A stretch of DNA of 64,000 bases from Gonatopus flavifemur (GCA_018340375.1 JAFFJZ010000008.1:124001-188000); one strand, 5' to 3'; positions 1 to 14,149 are shown, counted from the first letter of the stretch. Numbers and translations: made by a program. Notes: a model not told the origin generated them from the sequence alone.

Positions 1-44
1 TACAAACTGTTTACAATTGCATACAGTTTCGGAAATTTCTTCCA
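1..44. mobile_element. right end of a short palindromic MITE, cut by the window edge
   Basis: These bases match the right half of the complete palindromic element at 12126-12221: both read through ATACAGTTT, GGA and TTTCTTCCAC-type sequence. Its last bases are the target of the MITE that starts at 45. The left half is outside the window. Confidence 0.6.
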
Positions 45-271
45 CACGGAGAAAAAAGTATTGCTGGCATAAAAAGCAGGTCTGTTACTATAGCGTCTAC
101 AAGAAAAATTAGCTGGAAGAGCAAGAAAAATGATTGACACAACTAGATATTTTTGCTGTCATAAACAAATTTGTTAACAGAACTAACGTCTTAGCTGCTG
201 GAGTGAATATTCTTGCAAGGACAACAAATTTCTTTGTAGGCGCTATAGTAGCGAACCATTTTTTCTCCGTG
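45..271. mobile_element. MITE with CACGGAG termini and CA target duplication
   Basis: The ends are inverted: CACGGAGAAAAAA at 45 and its complement TTTTTTCTCCGTG ending at 271. A second inverted block, TACTATAGCG(T/C)CTACAA, lies just inside each end. The dinucleotide CA flanks both sides, and removing the element restores the end of the palindromic MITE at 1-44. No ORF is present. It belongs to the CACNG group with TA/CA duplications found throughout this window. Confidence 0.8.
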
Positions 272-2280
272 CACATGGGATAATTTCATGTGAAGCGATT
301 ACGAAATTTCATAGGGCTTGTGTATCCATATAATAGGATTCTTTAAAAAATCTTGAATCTGGATACATGCTAAACTCATATCCCACATAGCACAGAAGTT
401 CAAAAAGAATTGATATCGAATTCTCCAAGCTCCAATTGAGTTATTTATGAATTTGTTCTGATCTCATACAGTAAGGTGATGAAGCGAGGGACAGATGAAT
501 CGATACTTGGATTTCATCAAGTACATTGTGAGTAATCAAAAATATAATTTTAAGTTCAATTTCCTACAGTGAAATAGAGATTAAAAGATGTCCAGTGTCT
601 TTAAGAAGTATATAATCGCTCGGCTCCAGACATATGAGTGAATAATTCGAGTAAATCATTCAAGTCATTTGAATATTGTGTGTCAATGAAGGCATTGTGA
701 AAATTACTCCAAAGACTACTTTTATTTGCCGAGTATTTATTTCACAATGTTCGTATCCACGTCATAAGCATCAGCACGATACATGAGGTCGGAGTGTGAC
801 CGTATTTATTTGAAAACCGTTGTCAAGAATCGATACATTGTAAGTTGAAATGAATTAACGGTTGGTCTTTTTTTAATGAGCTTCGACATTGAAAACTGAC
901 TACGTCGAATAATGGGTAATGATTCACGTTTAATATGAATTATTGAGCATTTTTCTATCTGTTGACATACAAAAGCATAGAAGGTCGTGCCATTTTGTAC
1001 TGTGCATAAATATTGCAATTTGTTAGTAGATTTATGCCTTTGCATTATTCATATCCTGAATTTACTTACATACACTTCTACATATCAAATTAATTTGAAT
1101 TCAAATATATCTGAATTCTCATTTGAAAATCTGACTTGAATTCTTTAGAATTGAACATGAAGCTCTAATGTTCCGAATCCGAAGTCATAAATCCAAATGA
1201 GGGAAGACTTTGTATTTCTTCCTACATTCATGATGATGGGAAAAATTGAAAGCTTGTGGAAATAATTTTCGAAATTTTTGATTTTTAAATTTTACTATAA
1301 ATTTATTTCACATGGATACTATATGAGCGGTGCTCTGTTGAGTACGGTGTCAAACGCCACACATTGTATGCAAGACTTAGTGCATATGTGTCCTGTGAAG
1401 TACGAATCTCATATGATTTTCATGGGTTATCTCCACTCTCTCGTAGATTTTAGGACTTCTCGTTGTCGGTGTAAAATTCAGTGCTTCAAAAACTATGAAA
1501 ATTCACCTTGCATTCACTTTTGCATTGATGGGCAAAAGCGACAGTTTTCATATCGCCTCCTTTCCTTCAAAAATGATTTTATATTATCAAATGTATTCAA
1601 AAGCCGTGAAGTGATTTTTTATTTCAAAAATCGATGGTGCTGAGTATCATGTAGATTTGAAATATTGAAAGTGTGGTACGATATAATCTAATCGAATTCA
1701 TCTTGTAATCGCGCGGAATAACAAAGCAGAGCTGATATTCATTATGAGTAAGAATTAACATAATCATTCGTAATCTACAATTGATCATTTTTGGGTGCAA
1801 TTTTGAGATACGGTAATGAAATACGTTAAGAGAAATGAAGTGAAAATTGAACAAAAATACAAGAATGAAGGCAGGCAAGAAAATACAAAACTTGGACACT
1901 TGATTAAATACGCATGAATTGATTCGTTAAATTGATTCTAGTATAGAACCCACACTACAGATGTGATGATTAGTCATCGTATATTCTTACTCTATGATTT
2001 GATATCTCGTAGCTCATCATGTGTAACTACTGGTGAGGGATCGTTTTGACCCTCCTTGATTATTTATAGATTCTTGGTTAAACGAGAACTCGTGGTGAAA
2101 GTGATGAAAACTTTATGATGGAGGTAGAAAATGAGCTTCAACAGAAATTTACGTCGTGAATCAATGAACGTTCATTATTGAATTGAAAAGTTTGAAGAAT
2201 TAGTCTATTCAATATTTTGTGAACGTATAAGAATTTGACATGAGAAATTCACAAAAAATGCTAATTGGTTGCACGCTGTA
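272..2280. other. intron or downstream sequence of the sens-like gene, no gene seen
   Basis: This is AT-rich sequence with no conserved coding stretch on either strand. I looked specifically on the minus strand for the missing third and fourth zinc fingers of the sens-like gene and saw none. The only recognisable structure is the dispersed repeat at about 1340-1600. Confidence 0.5.
1340..1600 (+). repeat. dispersed repeat, diverged copy of 43935-44140
   Basis: Shared blocks with 43935-44140 include CAAAAACTAT(G/A)AAAATT, TTGATGGGCAAAA against TCGATGGGCAAAA, and CGCCTCCTTT in the same order. No termini or ORF identify its class. Confidence 0.55.
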
Positions 2281-3742
2281 AATTGAACGGCCGGATCGTA
2301 AAACTCACCGAGCGCTCGAACACGTTTCAGCATCTGATCCAGGAGCCCAATAGAACGAGGAAAAAACTTCGTCAGAATGAAAAATAAAAAAATCTAGCCT
2401 GTGAGAACTCATCGAAATAAACATTTTTCTTACGGAAATTTTTTTTCTATCATCACTAGTTTCCAAGATAAAAATTAGAAAGTGAAAATTTTCATTTCTT
2501 CAAAATCAATAGAATTCAAATTATATGTGGCGATTACTCGACGAGAAGTCATTGGAATGGGTTGAAATTTAGCATATTGCTTCAGTAATGATCCCCGAAG
2601 ACAACTAGTGAGTTGAAATTGTCAAAAGATTTCATCATCAAATGCATATTTAATAATAAACAAATGTTGTTGAGAACATGCGCTTGCGAGTTTCCACGGA
2701 AAAAAATGTCGAGGGAATTTTCGATTTGGAAGAACTCCAAGCGACAAAGCTGTTCGTCAATATTCAGAGAAGTTTTCCTGAAATTTTCAGATCAATCGAG
2801 TGAGAAATTAGGGAAATATTAAACTTTGTTTACAATGGCGCGTCTCCGTTACGGCAATGCTACACGGAGAAAAACGTATTTTGAAAAATACCATAATTTA
2901 CTGATTTTTGGCGTTGGTCTAACACGAGTCAAAATATTCACGTGAAGACACCTCTAAGAGTACCATAATGGCTGGGACTTTTATGAGGAGGGTACCATAC
3001 TTCTTTATAAAAGTCCAATAAATTATGGGACTTTTAAAGGTTCGTTCACGTAAATATTTCGACTCGGGTCAGACCGACCCAAAAAATCCATAAATTATAG
3101 TATTTTTCAAGATATCTGTTTTTTCAGTGTATTCAACTACGAAACACGATGCTATATGCGCGATAGTTCATAAGTGTTTCGTGGCATCGTAAACATTGTT
3201 GAATATCTTCCACAATTTTCACTTGAATCATCTGAAAATTTCAGGAAAACTTCTTCGAATATTGACGAACAACTTTGTCGCTTTGAGTTCTTCCAAATCG
3301 AAAATTCCCTCGACATTTTTTTCCGTGGAAACTCGCAAGCGCATGTTCTCGACAACATTCGTTTATTATTAAATATGCATTGAATGATGGAATCTTTTGA
3401 CAATTTCAACTCACAAGTTGTCTTCGGGGATCATTACTGAAGCAATATGCTAAATTTCAACCCATTCCAATGACTTCTCGTCAAGTAATCGCCACATATA
3501 ATTTGAATTCTATTGATTTTGAAGAAATGAAAATTTTCACTTTCTAATTTTTATCTTGGAAACTAGTGATGATAGAAAAAAATTTTCTATAAGAAAAATG
3601 TTTATTTCGATGAGTTCTCACAGGCTATATTTTTTTATTTTTCATTCTGACGAAGTTTTTTTCCTCGTTCTATTGGGCTCCTGGATCAGATGCTGAAACG
3701 TGTTCGAGCGCTCGATGAGTTTTACGATCCAGCCGCTCAATT
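2281..3742. mobile_element. long foldback element with arms of about 550 bp
   Basis: The left arm (about 2281-2840) and right arm (about 3190-3742) are near-identical inverted copies. The outer ends share AATTGA(A/G)CGGC(C/T)GGATCG, and the inner ends meet around TTTACAATGG. Both arms can be translated into the same roughly 69-residue stretch in opposite orientation, which follows from the inverted repeat and is not evidence for a gene. The spacer holds a younger MITE (2863-3129). No transposase or clear target duplication was seen, so the superfamily is unassigned. Confidence 0.75.
2863..3129. mobile_element. CACGG...CAGTG MITE nested in the foldback spacer
   Basis: It begins CACGGAGAAAAACG and ends TTTTTTCAGTG, with TA on both sides. 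Inverted arms of about 100 bp pair GAAAAATACCATAATTTA with TAAATTATAGTATTTTTC. It lies in the middle of the 2281-3742 foldback. Confidence 0.8.
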
Positions 3743-4046
3743 GGAGTGAAGCTAACCACCATGGAGTAGAGTGGATTGATTAGATACAAGATTTATTCAA
3801 TTATAAACGTCAATTGGGACACTATGGGGATACTAGCGGACGTGACATTAGCCAAATTGTTTATTAACAATTATTCGAAAAATCAAATAATGTCCATCAA
3901 TTCTATATGTACTAAAAACACTTCTGTACCCAGTGACATTTTCATTTCATCATAGGACTTCGAATAGTTTGGAATGAACAATTTGGCTCATACCACGATA
4001 CTTATCTCCCTACATGGAGAAAATCCTACACTAGGGCTCTCTGTAG

Positions 4047-4212
4047 CAGTGATGCCAGCATTTGGTCGACCGAGTCGATTTTGCCCCTCCATCACGCTGT
4101 ATACAATCAAATTTCTTTTGTCGGAGGTTTGATTGTGTGCGTGACATTTCTATACAGACAGATGTGATGGAGAGGGAAAATCGACTCGGTCGACCAAATG
4201 CTGGCATCACTG
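4047..4212. mobile_element. hAT-type MITE, 166 bp, perfect 8-bp target duplication
   Basis: The inverted ends are CAGTGATGCCAGCATTTGG and its complement, and the element is flanked on both sides by CTCTGTAG (4039-4046 and 4213-4220). A CAGTG terminus plus an 8-bp duplication is diagnostic of the hAT superfamily. A second copy of the same length sits at 23477-23642. Confidence 0.92.
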
Positions 4213-4221
4213 CTCTGTAGC

Positions 4222-4727
4222 TCATATGACCATGGAGCTATGAATATCAGAAGGAAGCATTAGCAGGTCCACAAAGGCGATGGGTTTCGCTACAAAGACG
4301 GAAGGGAGAAACGCCCGCCATATCAACAGGTTTACCATGATTTTCAATCATATGAATCCCTTAGATAAAGAACCAATCATCAATTGAGCAGAACAATATG
4401 GCCACACCGATTTCCCTTACGTATTATTAGTAAAGGGAATAGAGATATTATACTAGAAGGGACTAGCCATGGCCGAACGTACAAGTGGAAGCGCCACACG
4501 AATAAAAAGAAAGAATTGATATGGTGAGGTGAGCGTCCTTGTCTTCTTTGTGTTAAATGACAAGGACGCTCATTTCACTATATTCATTCTCTTCTTTTAT
4601 CGTTTGCAACTGTCTCTTTTTATTCGTGTGACAGCCATGTCTCTTGACTAACACCCTCTAGTATAATATCTGTATGGTGAAGGGTTTTACTCTAGGCTCC
4701 CTCCTGATATTCATAGCTCCAAATGGA
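4222..4727. mobile_element. foldback/MITE with inverted arms
   Basis: GGAGCTATGAATATCAG at about 4227 is mirrored by CTGATATTCATAGCTCC ending at about 4720. An inner stem pairs GAGCGTCCTTGTC at about 4527 with GACAAGGACGCTC at about 4560. Sequence at about 4260-4430 has no partner in the other arm and may be an insertion. No coding sequence is present. Confidence 0.65.
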
Positions 4728-4962
4728 GAAAAGTATATGGGACTGATTACCATTCGCCTTAGTTCTCATCGCGACTTTAGAATAAGAAGTGAATGATCTC
4801 GCGATTTGTTGATCATTACGATGTCAACCTATCGTTTCCATGGTAACGTAAACAGTTTGTGCTACTCAATTCGATTTGGAATGGGACTTATTACAATTTT
4901 GAAATATCTGTCACCAAATTACTATTCTTCATAGTAACCGTTACAGTATACTTTTCTCCGTG
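4721..4962. mobile_element. probable CACGG-group MITE, left end mutated
   Basis: The right end TATACTTTTCTCCGTG is followed by CA. The left end TGGAGAAAAGTATA is preceded by CA, but its first bases read AAT in place of CAC. GTTAC-type blocks inside each end are also inverted. Confidence 0.45.
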
Positions 4963-4977
4963 CATGCGCATGATTGT

Positions 4978-5156
4978 CTCATGTTATGGAAAAAGAAAAT
5001 CATTTCAACACTATTGGTTACTGTGGTAACCCGAATCAGTCGTGTGTCCATAGTAGAGGATAGTGCAGAAAAACGACTCTCTACTGCGGTGATACAACTG
5101 ATTCGTGTTACTACAGTAACCAGTAGTGTTGAAATGATTTTTTTGCATAACACGAG
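4978..5156. mobile_element. palindromic element, arms of about 80 bp
   Basis: CTCATGTTATG at the left pairs with CATAACACGAG at the right. The arms carry AAATCATTTCAACACTA and its complement, then GGTTACTGT and ACAGTAACC. Short ORFs on both strands have the same sequence only because the DNA is palindromic. Confidence 0.7.
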
Positions 5157-6025
5157 CCATTCGTGTGGGCTGCAGTATTCACTGGTGTTAGATTTTCTCC
5201 GTGTGAGGTTAAACTACCCATTCTCTCCTATGTGAATCCAATCGATGCCAATTTATGGTATTCAGGAAAAACTGTAAGAAGCTACCCTAGTGGAAATAAT
5301 TTTTTAACTTGGTTGAATTTAATTAAATTTTTTTGAATATCCCTGAATTTAATTGAATTCCATATCGAATTTCATTCGCAAATTGGACTTTCTCTTCATG
5401 AAAAATCAAAAAGAAATGATGAATTTCAACAAATTTCGATGAAATTAAATTAATCTCACTGAACTTTGCGAATTCCCTCTGATTTTTGTGAAGATTCGTG
5501 GATTTTTGTCAATTGTTGATGAAAAAGTGTCTGAATTGAGAATGAGATTCAACAAAAGTTTTCCCACCAAGATACAGCTGATCAACGAGATCTGGTGAAG
5601 GGCTACATGAAACAAAACGAATGTACGTAAGAATGTTTTTCATTTGAAAAATATTCCCTTAGTATTCTGAGTGGATATGGGTTTTATCATTCTACCAAAG
5701 ATCTTGAAATTTGAATTGAAGAAAAATCTGAATAACGGTCAGGTATTGGATAGATATCAGATCGATTTAGTGCATGCGATATTGTATATACTAGTATGTA
5801 TATCAGAAGGAATTCCAATCACTTATGGCGTCAAAGCAAAAATTATATAAATGAGAAATGAAAAAATCAGATGGAAAAATATAAATCCATAGCTGAAAAC
5901 TTGATATTCGCCAAACCACAAATCAACAAAGAGATTTACAGTTTATGTTATCAAATATATAACGATTATATTACCCGAGTAAAAACTCATGTAAAATATT
6001 AAATCAAGTTTAGAAGTTCATTATA
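5157..6025. other. AT-rich intron or flanking sequence, nothing recognised
   Basis: There is no conserved ORF, RNA gene or clear element. TTTTCTCCGTG near 5197 resembles a CACGG-group end, but no partner was found. Confidence 0.4.
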
Positions 6026-6267
6026 CACCGAAAAAAATGTTTTGTTAAAACAACAAACCTTTGGTTGTTTCAACAAAAGAATTTTGTTGAAATGTGATCA
6101 ACCAAACGTTTTGTTAAAAACCATATTGTTTTTTTGTTGCACACCTTTGGTTTCTAGGTGAATACATTTTGCTTGGGAAACCAAATTATATCGTCTGCAG
6201 ACTGAAAATATTTTGTCCTGATGAGAAAATCATGGTCAGATTGAGAAAAAAAATCACCACCAGCAGA

Positions 6268-6322
6268 CTTGAACACAGGTCTTCGGAACTGGACGCGGAG
6301 GCTTTATCACTCAAGCCACTGC
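6268..6322 (-). repeat. tRNA-like segment (A- and B-box remnants) inside a DNA element
   Basis: Read on the minus strand, AGTGGCTTGAGTGATAAAG resembles a pol III A box and TGTTCAAGTC a B box, about 40 bases apart, followed by a run of T. The same module is in copy 2 (41251-41308) and in an unrelated element at 60504-60560. It does not fold as a complete tRNA by eye. Confidence 0.5.
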
Positions 6323-6642
6323 CGATCACTTGGATAGGGGGACCTTCTTTGCATATATCAAGTTGCGTTCAGGTTTCAAACTCGAACTTCAAATACTAAG
6401 CCGTGTTAGGATTGAAGTAAGGATGATTTTCATCACGAATATCTATGGTACACGTAAACATGACTTTCATTGAAAAGTAGCTCCGGGCTCTTGCGACATC
6501 TCCTTGTAAGATTCAATTAACAATGCATCTCAGTGCACGAGTTTATATGATTGTAATAAATCAAAGTATTCTTCCATGCAGGAATGTATTATTTTATTAA
6601 CGACAGAAAACTTTTCATGCGAATTTACGTTTCAAAAATGCA

Positions 6643-6867
6643 CACGGAAAAAATAATTTAGCTGCAGCAGCTAAATGGCTAGCACGGACAGGGACAGCCA
6701 TTAAATTAGCTCCTGCAGCTAAATTTTAGCTACCACCGCAAATAAATTAGCTACAAATGCAAATTTTTTTGCTATAACAGCTAAAATTTAGCTGCAAGAG
6801 CTCATTTAATGGCTGTCCATGTCCGTGCTATCCATTTAGCTGCTGTAGCTAAATTATTTTTTCCGTG
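6643..6867. mobile_element. nested CACGG MITE, 225 bp, with proven CA duplication
   Basis: The ends are CACGGAAAAAATAATTTAGC and its complement, flanked by CA. Copy 2 of the host element (about 41620) has the uninterrupted site AATGCAAAAG, which proves the insertion and the 2-bp duplication. Internal AGCTAAAT-type motifs repeat in both arms. Confidence 0.92.
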
Positions 6868-7159
6868 CAAAAGAATATTTTCACTACAAAGATGAAGTCA
6901 TTATGAAGTGACAAAATTATTTTGTTTGTGGAACAAAATCGCGTCAGTTTTGTGAAAACAACCAAATAATATGTTTTCTTCAAAGGATGTGGGTAATCAA
7001 GAAATGTACTTGCTCTTAACCAAACAATCGAAATCAGTATAGTTCGAGATACAAAATGATTTATCCGTTTGGTTCCCTTGACCAAATTATATAGTATGGG
7101 CATGAGAAATCAAACAACAAAACACTTCTGTTACCATTACCAAAACTTTTTTTTCAGTG

Positions 7160-8974
<1,815 letters not shown>

Positions 8975-9179
8975 TAGGGTTACCATACGTCCGGGAAAAC
9001 CCGGACATGTACTCTTTATAATACGGTTTTTCCGATATTAAAATGTAGATCTACTTCCTTCTCTAAAAAGAGAACAAAAAGAGTACTGAGAGTACAAGTC
9101 GAAAACCCTGGCGGATGTTCCCGCATTCTTGAAAAGAGTACATGTCCGAGTTTTTCCCCGGACACATATGGTAACCCTA
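8975..9179. mobile_element. hAT-type MITE with GCCATATG target duplication
   Basis: The ends are TAGGGTTACCATACGTCCGG and an inverted, slightly diverged copy. Both sides are flanked by GCCATATG (8967-8974 and 9180-9187), a perfect 8-bp duplication. The inner arms pair CGGACATGTACTCTTT with its complement. Confidence 0.9.
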
Positions 9180-9207
9180 GCCATATGGATGTTATTTCAC
9201 ATCTTAA

Positions 9208-9410
9208 GGGGATACGAGCCGCGTGGCAGCAGCCAAATCGTTTGTAACAAACTATGGACAAACACTTCATATTAATTGAAATATCGCTCTGTACAGCCTT
9301 TCTCTGATTCAAGTAGAAGTGCTATACAGAGCGATATTTTAATTAATATGAAGTGTTTGTCCATAGTTTGTTACAAACGATTTGGCTGCTGTCACGCCGC
9401 TCGTATCCCC
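9208..9410. mobile_element. TTAA-flanked, nearly perfect palindromic MITE
   Basis: The element starts GGGGATACGAGC, ends with the complement, and has TTAA on each side. The arms of about 90 bp (through CAAATCGTTTGTAACAAAC) differ at only a few positions around a 25-30 bp loop, so it is young or conserved by gene conversion. TTAA targeting points to piggyBac or Kolobok, and the ends alone do not decide between them. Confidence 0.88.
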
Positions 9411-9414
9411 TTAA

Positions 9415-11573
9415 GTGAATGGTATCTCAAGACACAGGTATAAAGAATAGAAACCAACATTAATAGCAAATCTTGTATACCTCATGTATCTTTCGTAAAC
9501 GATTTCTATTTTGGAAAATGGAGCATTCAAAATGTCATATAATGTGAAACAGGAGGAAAGAATGTATACCGCGTTCGTAGATTCAATTAATAAAATTAGA
9601 AACTTAGTTCCAGACGATTTACAATAGAGCAACAAAGAATATGCATCATTTAAAATGATTGTTTCTGATAACAAATGAGAATTTTCGAAGCAAGTTGTTC
9701 ATTTTATGAATACGGAATATTCAAATTCTTGATTATACTTAATCAATAAAATTCCTAATGGATTGATTAATGAATGGGATAAATTACAATTTTCATTCTC
9801 TCTCCCAAAATAAACTTCAAATGAATTTGGAAATACAATTCGTCAGAATATTGTATGTATGCATAGTTCCCCTCTTCACATATTATATATAATTTCTATA
9901 GGCTTTCTCCACTCTTTATTGTCATATATGGGCGCCAGCAGGACGGGAAATCACAATTGCGGCTCGTCGTCGTGTACGTGATCATTTACTGACTTTCTGC
10001 CTCATCTATGCACGATCTCAAAGCAATCACAGTTTAAAAAAAGGACAAAAGCAGAATAGCAGAAGAAGGTTATTCTTATTCTATATTCATCTCATCATAA
10101 AATACAACGTGATATACTTATGATTGATGAGAATTTATTGAAAACTTCGGTTGTATTATAAATTCAAATTGATGCCTTGAACACTCAATGTGATATCATA
10201 CAATATGTTGTCGAAATTTGAATCGTTGATATCAACGAAATGATCATTCAAACTCACAAAATCTGATATATTATCGTAACCCATTTTCTCGAATTGACTC
10301 CTTGAAATTGAAAATATCGTTCAAAGAATGCACTACAAGATTCAGAATTTCTAACTGGGGTTGGGTCTCAGTACCTCGTTATTCGATTATTCATTCGTTT
10401 CAATAAACGATTCAAACTTCAGCAACAGTAAGCAATTGAATTTCTGCTTGTCTATTGGTCGCCTTTTATGAGCCGATTTCTACCTCTGCTGCCAGCGGAA
10501 CCGAATGGAGAACATTTATTAACGGTAGCACAACTCAATTACAGACCCCCCCTGAAGTGCAATAATTTAAAAAATTATACCTGATTCATATTCAATTCTA
10601 TATAAGTTCAATTATATACAAATTCTATATGATTCTGAAAATTTTCTCACTCGGGTCTTCTAATGATTTGTCAAAATGACCCAGAGGAATCTTGTTGCTT
10701 AATATAATCGGAAGAAAAATGCAACCATACCTTGTGATTATTGAGTATCCAACTATCATTTGTGCAATAACTAAGGGTATAGTTTATTAAAATGTGATTC
10801 AAATGAAAATCAACCTTGTTGAATCTTGTTGAGAAAACAGTGTTAATATCGCGACGTACTGTTGCAAAAAACGTAAGCAAATATACACTGAGAGTTGTTG
10901 TGCGCTTTTTGAGCGTGAAAAGGCTACATCCTTGTGCGAGCTTACATTGTGCTTTCAACAGGGAATTATTAATGATGATATTTCAGGAATATTTTGTCAT
11001 TGCGATTTACCATCAAGATCTTGAAGATTCGAACTAAAGATGTCAACTCCTGACGCATCGGAATGTTTTAGGCGAAATACTGTCTTTTTCTGCTTCAGAA
11101 GAGAAATGCAGAAATTTGTTTCCCTAATTTCCATTTGGCACAAATCGCTCAAATTTTTTCCAACCAAATTGGAGAATTCAATGTCCCAATTGTCTATAAC
11201 TGAACTGATTTTACTGCATACACGACTGTGCTCTGGTCTTAATAACGGATTAAAACCGCGGCATGGGAGTGACATATTCATGATTTTTCAGAATAAACAA
11301 GTGATTACTTGCAAAATTTCTATATCATTTTCCACGTCTTGAGGAAGAAGTGTATTGAGGGTATTAAGTGCAAGCATCAAACCTATCGATCATGTGCTCG
11401 TTCAAAACAAACTAGAATTGCAACGGATTTTTATCAAATTTCAGTTGGTTTGAACTATTATTCAAATTGTTTTTGATCATCGATCATTCAAAGCCACTCT
11501 CAAACCGGTGGTGTAATGTATTATTGAGAGGAAAACATACTTGAGTAAGAAACAGAACCAGCCTAGTTAATGA
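9415..11573 (-). other. intron sequence, no gene or element resolved
   Basis: AT-rich intron DNA. Small ORFs on both strands around 10.7-11.3 kb have no recognisable family features. CACTGAGAG preceded by TA near 10888 could be a lone MITE end. Confidence 0.4.
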
Positions 11574-11859
11574 CCCGTACAGTACAACCACCAATCCTCC
11601 ACCTAGGACTTTGGTGAAATGGAGGTGGAACATTGGTGGAGGAGTGGAAGCCATAAAAATTATCACATTTTCATATTTGATATCCAAATCCGTCTATATG
11701 AATTTCAATAAAAATACAGTGGGTAGACATTTTTCCATCGCCTCTGCGTTGCATCAGCAGAGAATCTCCCTTGTTTCTCCCTCATTCCTATGGGTTTTAT
11801 TCCTTTACCTCCATTGCACCCAAGTTCCAGGTAGAAGATCGGTGGATTTACTGTACGGG
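11574..11859. mobile_element. MITE with CCCGTACAGTA ends
   Basis: CCCGTACAGTACAACCACC at the left mirrors the right end, whose complement reads CCCGTACAGTAAATCCACC. The arms continue through CCTCCACCT against CTTCTACCT. The target duplication is unclear and the superfamily is unassigned. Confidence 0.75.
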
Positions 11860-12125
11860 AGTGAGCTACGCATCACATAATTAAAAATTCCCATTCATAA
11901 GCATTATTTAATGAACTAATGATCATCTTGAAGAAAAACGCATACCTCATGCATTTTCAATTCACCGAATCAACTGAAATTTCATATTCACATTCATGTT
12001 CGCGTACGGGGACAGCACAAAATGTGAGTCAAAAGATACAGCTCGGCGCAACTACATTATCATTACAATTATAATCGAACACGAAGTGTACCCTCATTTC
12101 TCTCTAAAGAGTTAGGTTTGTAACT

Positions 12126-12221
12126 CATGTGGAAAAAGTGTCCAAAAATGTATATAATTCTACACAAGTTGTATACAAATTGTGTATAATTGTATACAGT
12201 TTTGGACATCTTTTCCACGTG
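12126..12221. mobile_element. 96-bp palindromic MITE
   Basis: CATGTGGAAAAAGTGTCC at the left is mirrored by a right end whose complement reads CACGTGGAAAAGATGTCC. The whole unit folds around TTGTATACAA-type sequence. A right half of the same family opens the window (1-44). Confidence 0.8.
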
Positions 12222-14149
12222 GGAAAATACAATTTGTTTCCATTGTTTTCAGATTTTTGCGATGTGAAGAATATTGTTGAAATTTCAGGTTTTTAAACAC
12301 ATTATTCAATAAAAATGAAAAAATTTCTTAGGCTTCATAAGATAATTTACGAAGCTCATTCAGTGATATTCAATTTCAGCGCATATTCGCCCAAATCGGC
12401 TACACCGTTAAGAAGTTATGAATTTTCAAAAACAAACTTCCCTAAGACTTTAATTATTTATAACTTCTACAAAAAACAAAATTCTGCGAAATCGTTTGGC
12501 AGGTTAATTTCTAGCATGATGAGCTATCATTTTGACTGAATTTCATTACATCGTGACGCTCAAAATTTATTCTGTGCTGAATTCAGAAATTGTGAACCAT
12601 ATAATATATCTTCGATTATTTTTGTAATTCGTATGAAAATATTCAATAAAATCCTGTTATGATTATCCTAACATGTTGCATCGAAGAAATTTTTTTCGGC
12701 AATGTCATTTTCCACTTCTTCAAACTGAATTTCTATTTTTCATCAAATCGTTCTCGTCTCATTTCGTACATTTCTCCTGTACAGTCTGTCTCGTATCGTC
12801 TCGTTCCTCGCCACGGCCTCCTCGTCTCGTTTCGATCTTCTCATACCCCACGGCATCACTGAAACTGAAACTTGAACTCAATGTTTTGGGTTGAAGTACG
12901 ATATTTCAATGATTCAGAGCTGAGATAATCTCAGTCATGTTGATTTTACTCTAAACCAAATTGTAGTTACGTTCTTCCAGCTTGGAATTATCGATTTTTC
13001 AAACTGTGCACTATTATTACATTTCATGACCGGGCTTGAAACACTGTCAAACAGATTAATGCACGTTCATATAATAGAATGGAAGGGCACAACAGACACA
13101 GTTTTGGATCAAATTGAGTACCGAAATCCATTAAACCATTGAGACTCCCTAATAGTGGTTCGAAATTAATAAAGGTCCAGTCAGGACTCCATCGTCAGTA
13201 TAAGCAATACACGCTTAGGGAATGACTTGAATATCACACATTTGATGTTTTCAAACATGTTTGATGTACGTAGTATAGTTACGAATTCGAATTTGAATTG
13301 CAATTTGAGAACAATTTCCAAAATTGAGTCTTGAATATTTCATATTGTGGCATAAGGATTTCAGTTTTGAAATAGATCTTGAAGAAGATTGTTCATACCT
13401 CGAAGATAGAGATGTTCAGAATAAGAGTGATTTGGGGCAGTGGCTTAAATTTTTTCACTTCTTGCGGGTTTCATAATTGAATAAGATCATAATTTGAGAA
13501 ACAGATTGGTGACAATCATTGAATCGAGATGGAAATATGGTTTGAAAAGAGTATCAAAAAAATGAAGGAGTGAATTCAATCAGATTATGCATTTAATAAC
13601 CAGAGGAGTCCGCCCCCTGACTGCTGCGCCTCACTCAGCAGTCCGACCCCTTTCAAGATTCGCTCATTCTGGATCAATCGTAGGCCACATATGCTCGCTT
13701 CGCTGCCATCTTGAACAATTCGGATATCCGAGGATATATGAAAAGACACTCATCGGTTTTTAACTCAACTGAAAAAGTTTTAAATGTATTATTCAGGAAG
13801 CCTGAAACTAACTGCCTACCATTCTCTATACCATCTTCGAATGATTTAGAAACATGTTTCTAAACAACTGCAGATATTGGAGAACTGTCCTGATGAAAAT
13901 TAAGTCTAGAAGCGCTACGGAAGCGTGAGCTAAGAGTCATTTAAGCGGAACGGAGAGTCATCTAAGCGTAATTTAGGCATGAATTGGAACATTTTTCACG
14001 TTTCATTTGTTTCAGTAACTATTTCCTTCACTTTTGGATTCTCACTAGTGTGCAGTTGTCATAACGTCAACCACCAGAAGGAAATGTTTGAAGAGTATTC
14101 GGATGCAAGAAAGCTCACACGGGAAGATCGAAATTCTTATTCTTTCTGG
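12222..14149 (-). other. intron sequence with a TCTCGT-rich stretch, no gene
   Basis: A degenerate TCTCGT-rich tract occupies about 12750-12845. A short hairpin (GACTGCTG, nine-base loop, CAGCAGTC) lies near 13618. I saw nothing else recognisable. Confidence 0.45.

Larger units (their letters stand above)
6026..7159. mobile_element. CACCG...CAGTG element with tRNA-like insert, copy 1
   Basis: It starts CACCGAAAAAAATG and ends TTTTTTTTCAGTG, with TA on both sides. It is a long-range copy of 41053-41917, collinear except for a nested MITE at 6643-6867. No transposase frame is visible. Near the left end it carries a tRNA-like segment on the minus strand (6268-6322). Without the nested MITE it is about 0.9 kb. 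Confidence 0.85.

Noticed and set aside
2613..3409. Two similar ORFs of 69 and 85 codons on opposite strands as a conserved gene pair
   Set aside because: Their similarity follows from the long inverted repeat. They have no start, splice or domain evidence.
4941..5235. Overlapping ORFs on both strands with shared KKIISTLLVTVVTRIS
   Set aside because: The DNA is a palindrome, so both strands encode the same peptide.
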